7,827 nt of DNA. Source: Planctomycetota bacterium. Lineage in GTDB: Bacteria > Planctomycetota > Phycisphaerae > SM23-33 > FEN-1343. Numbering within the stretch: the stretch's first letter is position 1; each line of letters starts with the position of its first letter. Below are positions 5,737 to 7,827 of this stretch, piece after piece. The stretch lies in NCBI GenBank assembly GCA_013203365.1, contig JABMQG010000272.1, positions 1 through 7,827 on the forward strand, in the 5' to 3' direction. The notes under the pieces are model-generated. The model did no database searches, was not told the DNA's origin, and saw only the letters and a program-made list of their open reading frames with translations. Both the position numbers and the translations under genes were made by a program.

Positions 5737-7827
5737 ATGACCAGTTCGCCACACCAGTACAATGGCAACTATACCAACGAGGAGCTTAACTTCATCGCCT
5801 TTCCCCTAGGCGGAATTGGTGCCGGCATGATCTGCCTGGATGGTACCGGCGCAATGTCGCACGTCTCGCTTCGACACATACCAGAAGTATTCAATGAGCC
5901 GACTATCTTCTCGGCAATCTGCGTCAAAGGCACCGAAAACGTCGCCAGGGTCCTTGAAGGGCCTGTCCCGTTCTGGAAGCTCTCGTGCCTTCCAGGCTGC
6001 GGGAACGGTGCTGCGGGCAAGAGCTTCGGACTGCCCCGCTTTCTCGGCGCTACGTTCGCCGCCAGGTTCCCATTCGCGACGGTGCAAATGGAAGACCCTA
6101 AGGTACCCCTGGAGGTGAGCCTGACCGGTTGGAGCCCCTTTACTCCCGGCGACGCAGACAGTTCGTCCCTACCGGCAGCGGGCCTGGAATACCGATTCAG
6201 GAATCCCACACAAGCCACTATCGAGGCCGTCTACTCCTTCCATGCACAGAATTTCATGGCCAGGGACGCAGGCGAATGCGGCGTCGGTAACCTTCACGAA
6301 TCTCAGGAGTCCCCCGCCGGCGGGTTTGTTCTCTGGCAGTCGGGGACGGAGGAAAAACCTTATTTACAGGGCGCGTTCAGCGCAACCGTCAGCGACATCG
6401 AGGCAAAGGTAAACGCCGCTTGGTTTCGCGGTGGCTGGTGGGATCCGCTGACAATGCTGTGGAACGAAATCGAGGCCGGCCTGGCCGTGGAGCGTGCAGC
6501 CGTCGTGCAAGGCGACCCCTCCCCCGGCGGGAGCCTGTATGTGCCTTTCACACTATCTCCCGGCGGCGAGCGTGTCATCCGTGTCCGCCTCGCCTGGTAC
6601 GTTCCCAAGTCCAACGTCAGCGAGCCCAGCGAAGGAGCGGGGGTCAGTGCCTCTTGGTGCACTTGCACCGGCAAGGATCGGCCTACCTATACGCCTTGGT
6701 ACGCCGGACGATTCGAGAGTATAAACGACATTACCAATTACTGGGGTCAGAACTACGTCCAGTTGCGAAAGCGATCGGCCCAGTTTAGCGATTGTTTCTA
6801 TGATACGACGCTGCCTGCGGAAGTCACCGAAGCGGTCTCGGCCAACCTGGCGATCCTGAAATCCCCTACGGTCCTCAGGCAAGACGACGGCGGGCTCTGG
6901 GGCTGGGAGGGCTGCTGCGATTCGGATGGCTGCTGTCACGGCTCGTGCACGCACGTGTGGAACTACGCACAGGCCATCCCACACCTGTTCCCGGACCTGG
7001 AACGGACGATGCGTGAAAGCGATTTCTTCGAGTCGCAGGACGAGCGGGGCTATCAGTGTTTCCGCACGGACCTGCCAATAGGGCCTTCCACCATTCGCCC
7101 GAACATCGAAGGCCGATACCCAGCCGCCGCGGACGGGCAACTTGGCGGCATAATCAGGATATATCGCGAATGGCGCATCTGCGATGATCTGGACTGGCTC
7201 AAAAAAATGTGGCCCAGGGTCAAACAAGCCCTGACATTCTGTATCGAAACGTGGGACCCGGACCACAAGGGAGTCCTGCTCGAGCCGCACCACAACACCT
7301 ACGACATCTCCTTCTGGGGTGCTGACGGGATGTGTTCGTCGATCTACCTCGCCTCTCTCCGCGCCGCGGCGGAGATGGCTAAAACCCTCGGTGAGGAATC
7401 GCAACTGTACGTCGATCTCTACCAGGCGGGCAGGAGATACCTGGAAGACGAGCTGTTCGACGGAGAGTATTTCTACCAGATGGTCCAATGGGACAACCTG
7501 CGTGCAGGCGACCCCAGAGGAGGCCCACAAAAGAACGAGATAGCCGTAAAGTACTCTCCCGAGGCGGCGGAACTGTTCGAGAAGGAAGGCCCGAAGTATC
7601 AATACGGCATAGGCTGTCTGTCCGATGGCGTCCTCGGTGCCTGGCTGGCGCAGGTGTGCGGGGTCGGCGAGATACTCGACGCCGGCAAAGTCGCCAGTCA
7701 CCTGCTGGCCGTCTATAAGTACAACTTCAAAAGCGACCTTACAGGCCATGTCAACCCGCAACGATCGACCTACGCGATCGGCAGCGAAGCCGGCTTGATA
7801 TTGTGCACCTGGCCCAAGGGCGGAAAG
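5737..7827 (+). CDS. GH116 family glycosidase (GBA2-like beta-glucosidase), 3'-truncated
   Basis: Large glycoside hydrolase of family GH116, relatives of which include human non-lysosomal glucosylceramidase GBA2 and the Thermoanaerobacterium beta-glucosidase TxGH116. 697 residues are present and the frame is open at the right edge. The N-terminal beta-sandwich domain (about 15-340) opens with FPLGGIGAGMICLDG. The (alpha/alpha)6 catalytic domain (DUF608) follows from about 370. It includes a Cys-rich GCCDSDGCCHGSCTHVWNY block at about 392-410 with five Cys in 12 residues, then RTDLPIG and LLEPHHNTYD. E516 in LLEP aligns with the nucleophile (E527 in GBA2, E441 in TxGH116). The acid/base Asp is expected in a SDEVW motif just after LCTWPKGG, which ends the window, so it cannot be checked. 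No signal peptide is visible at the N-terminus, so a cytoplasmic enzyme is likely. The substrate is unknown; GH116 members act on beta-glucosides, beta-xylosides or N-acetylglucosaminides. Confidence 0.9.
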   Translation, partial: MTSSPHQYNGNYTNEELNFIAFPLGGIGAGMICLDGTGAMSHVSLRHIPEVFNEPTIFSAICVKGTENVARVLEGPVPFWKLSCLPGCGNGAAGKSFGLPRFLGATFAARFPFATVQMEDPKVPLEVSLTGWSPFTPGDADSSSLPAAGLEYRFRNPTQATIEAVYSFHAQNFMARDAGECGVGNLHESQESPAGGFVLWQSGTEEKPYLQGAFSATVSDIEAKVNAAWFRGGWWDPLTMLWNEIEAGLAVERAAVVQGDPSPGGSLYVPFTLSPGGERVIRVRLAWYVPKSNVSEPSEGAGVSASWCTCTGKDRPTYTPWYAGRFESINDITNYWGQNYVQLRKRSAQFSDCFYDTTLPAEVTEAVSANLAILKSPTVLRQDDGGLWGWEGCCDSDGCCHGSCTHVWNYAQAIPHLFPDLERTMRESDFFESQDERGYQCFRTDLPIGPSTIRPNIEGRYPAAADGQLGGIIRIYREWRICDDLDWLKKMWPRVKQALTFCIETWDPDHKGVLLEPHHNTYDISFWGADGMCSSIYLASLRAAAEMAKTLGEESQLYVDLYQAGRRYLEDELFDGEYFYQMVQWDNLRAGDPRGGPQKNEIAVKYSPEAAELFEKEGPKYQYGIGCLSDGVLGAWLAQVCGVGEILDAGKVASHLLAVYKYNFKSDLTGHVNPQRSTYAIGSEAGLILCTWPKGGK

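Noticed and set aside
7621..7629. D630 in the LSDG motif of the GH116 protein as acid/base residue
   Set aside because: This segment aligns with the VMSDQ stretch of GBA2, which is not the catalytic acid/base; the SDEVW motif expected to carry it lies beyond the window.
6553..7761. Minus-strand open frame (402 codons) opposite the GH116 gene
   Set aside because: The plus strand encodes a continuous GH116 protein with family motifs and an excellent ribosome binding site; the antisense translation matches nothing I know.

Overview
The window looks like chromosomal DNA from a GC-rich bacterium (I judge the GC content to be high fifties by eye). Everything recognisable on the left is core cell-envelope and isoprenoid housekeeping. 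A planctomycete (PVC group) origin is my best guess. It rests on an RseP with an unusually long PDZ region, a TraR/DksA-type protein with a lysine-rich tail and no zinc-finger cysteines placed directly before lspA, and a bacterial GH116 (GBA2-like) glycosidase. This assignment is inference, not proof.

Layout, left to right: the 3' two thirds of dxr (1-838, cut by the window edge); a 189-bp gap with two perfect inverted repeats (910-957); rseP (1028-3046); a near-consensus sigma-70 promoter (3051-3079) and a leader with a candidate terminator; a TraR/DksA-family gene (3182-3823); lspA (3846-4394), 22 bp downstream of it; about 280 bp without an intact gene that holds a decayed fragment resembling the end of an IS4-type transposase (4565-4636, minus strand); a complete 901-bp IS5-family insertion sequence (4677-5577) with 25-bp imperfect terminal inverted repeats, flanking TAA repeats and a minus-strand transposase broken by two frameshifts; and the start of a long GH116 glycosidase gene (5737 to the right edge, open).

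How the genes fit together: Dxr makes MEP, a precursor of isoprenoids including the undecaprenyl carrier for cell-wall synthesis. RseP is the intramembrane protease that in other bacteria releases envelope-stress sigma factors and cleaves remnant signal peptides. LspA removes signal peptides from prolipoproteins. The DksA-like protein probably acts on RNA polymerase and seems to be co-transcribed with lspA. The GH116 gene is functionally separate and sits beyond an insertion-prone gap.

The features most worth a second look are the possible transcription attenuator in front of the DksA-like gene, the four PDZ-like modules in RseP, the altered DksA-like protein, and the decaying IS5 element placed 156 bp before the GH116 start. 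I see no clear new multi-gene system, CRISPR array, tRNA or rRNA.
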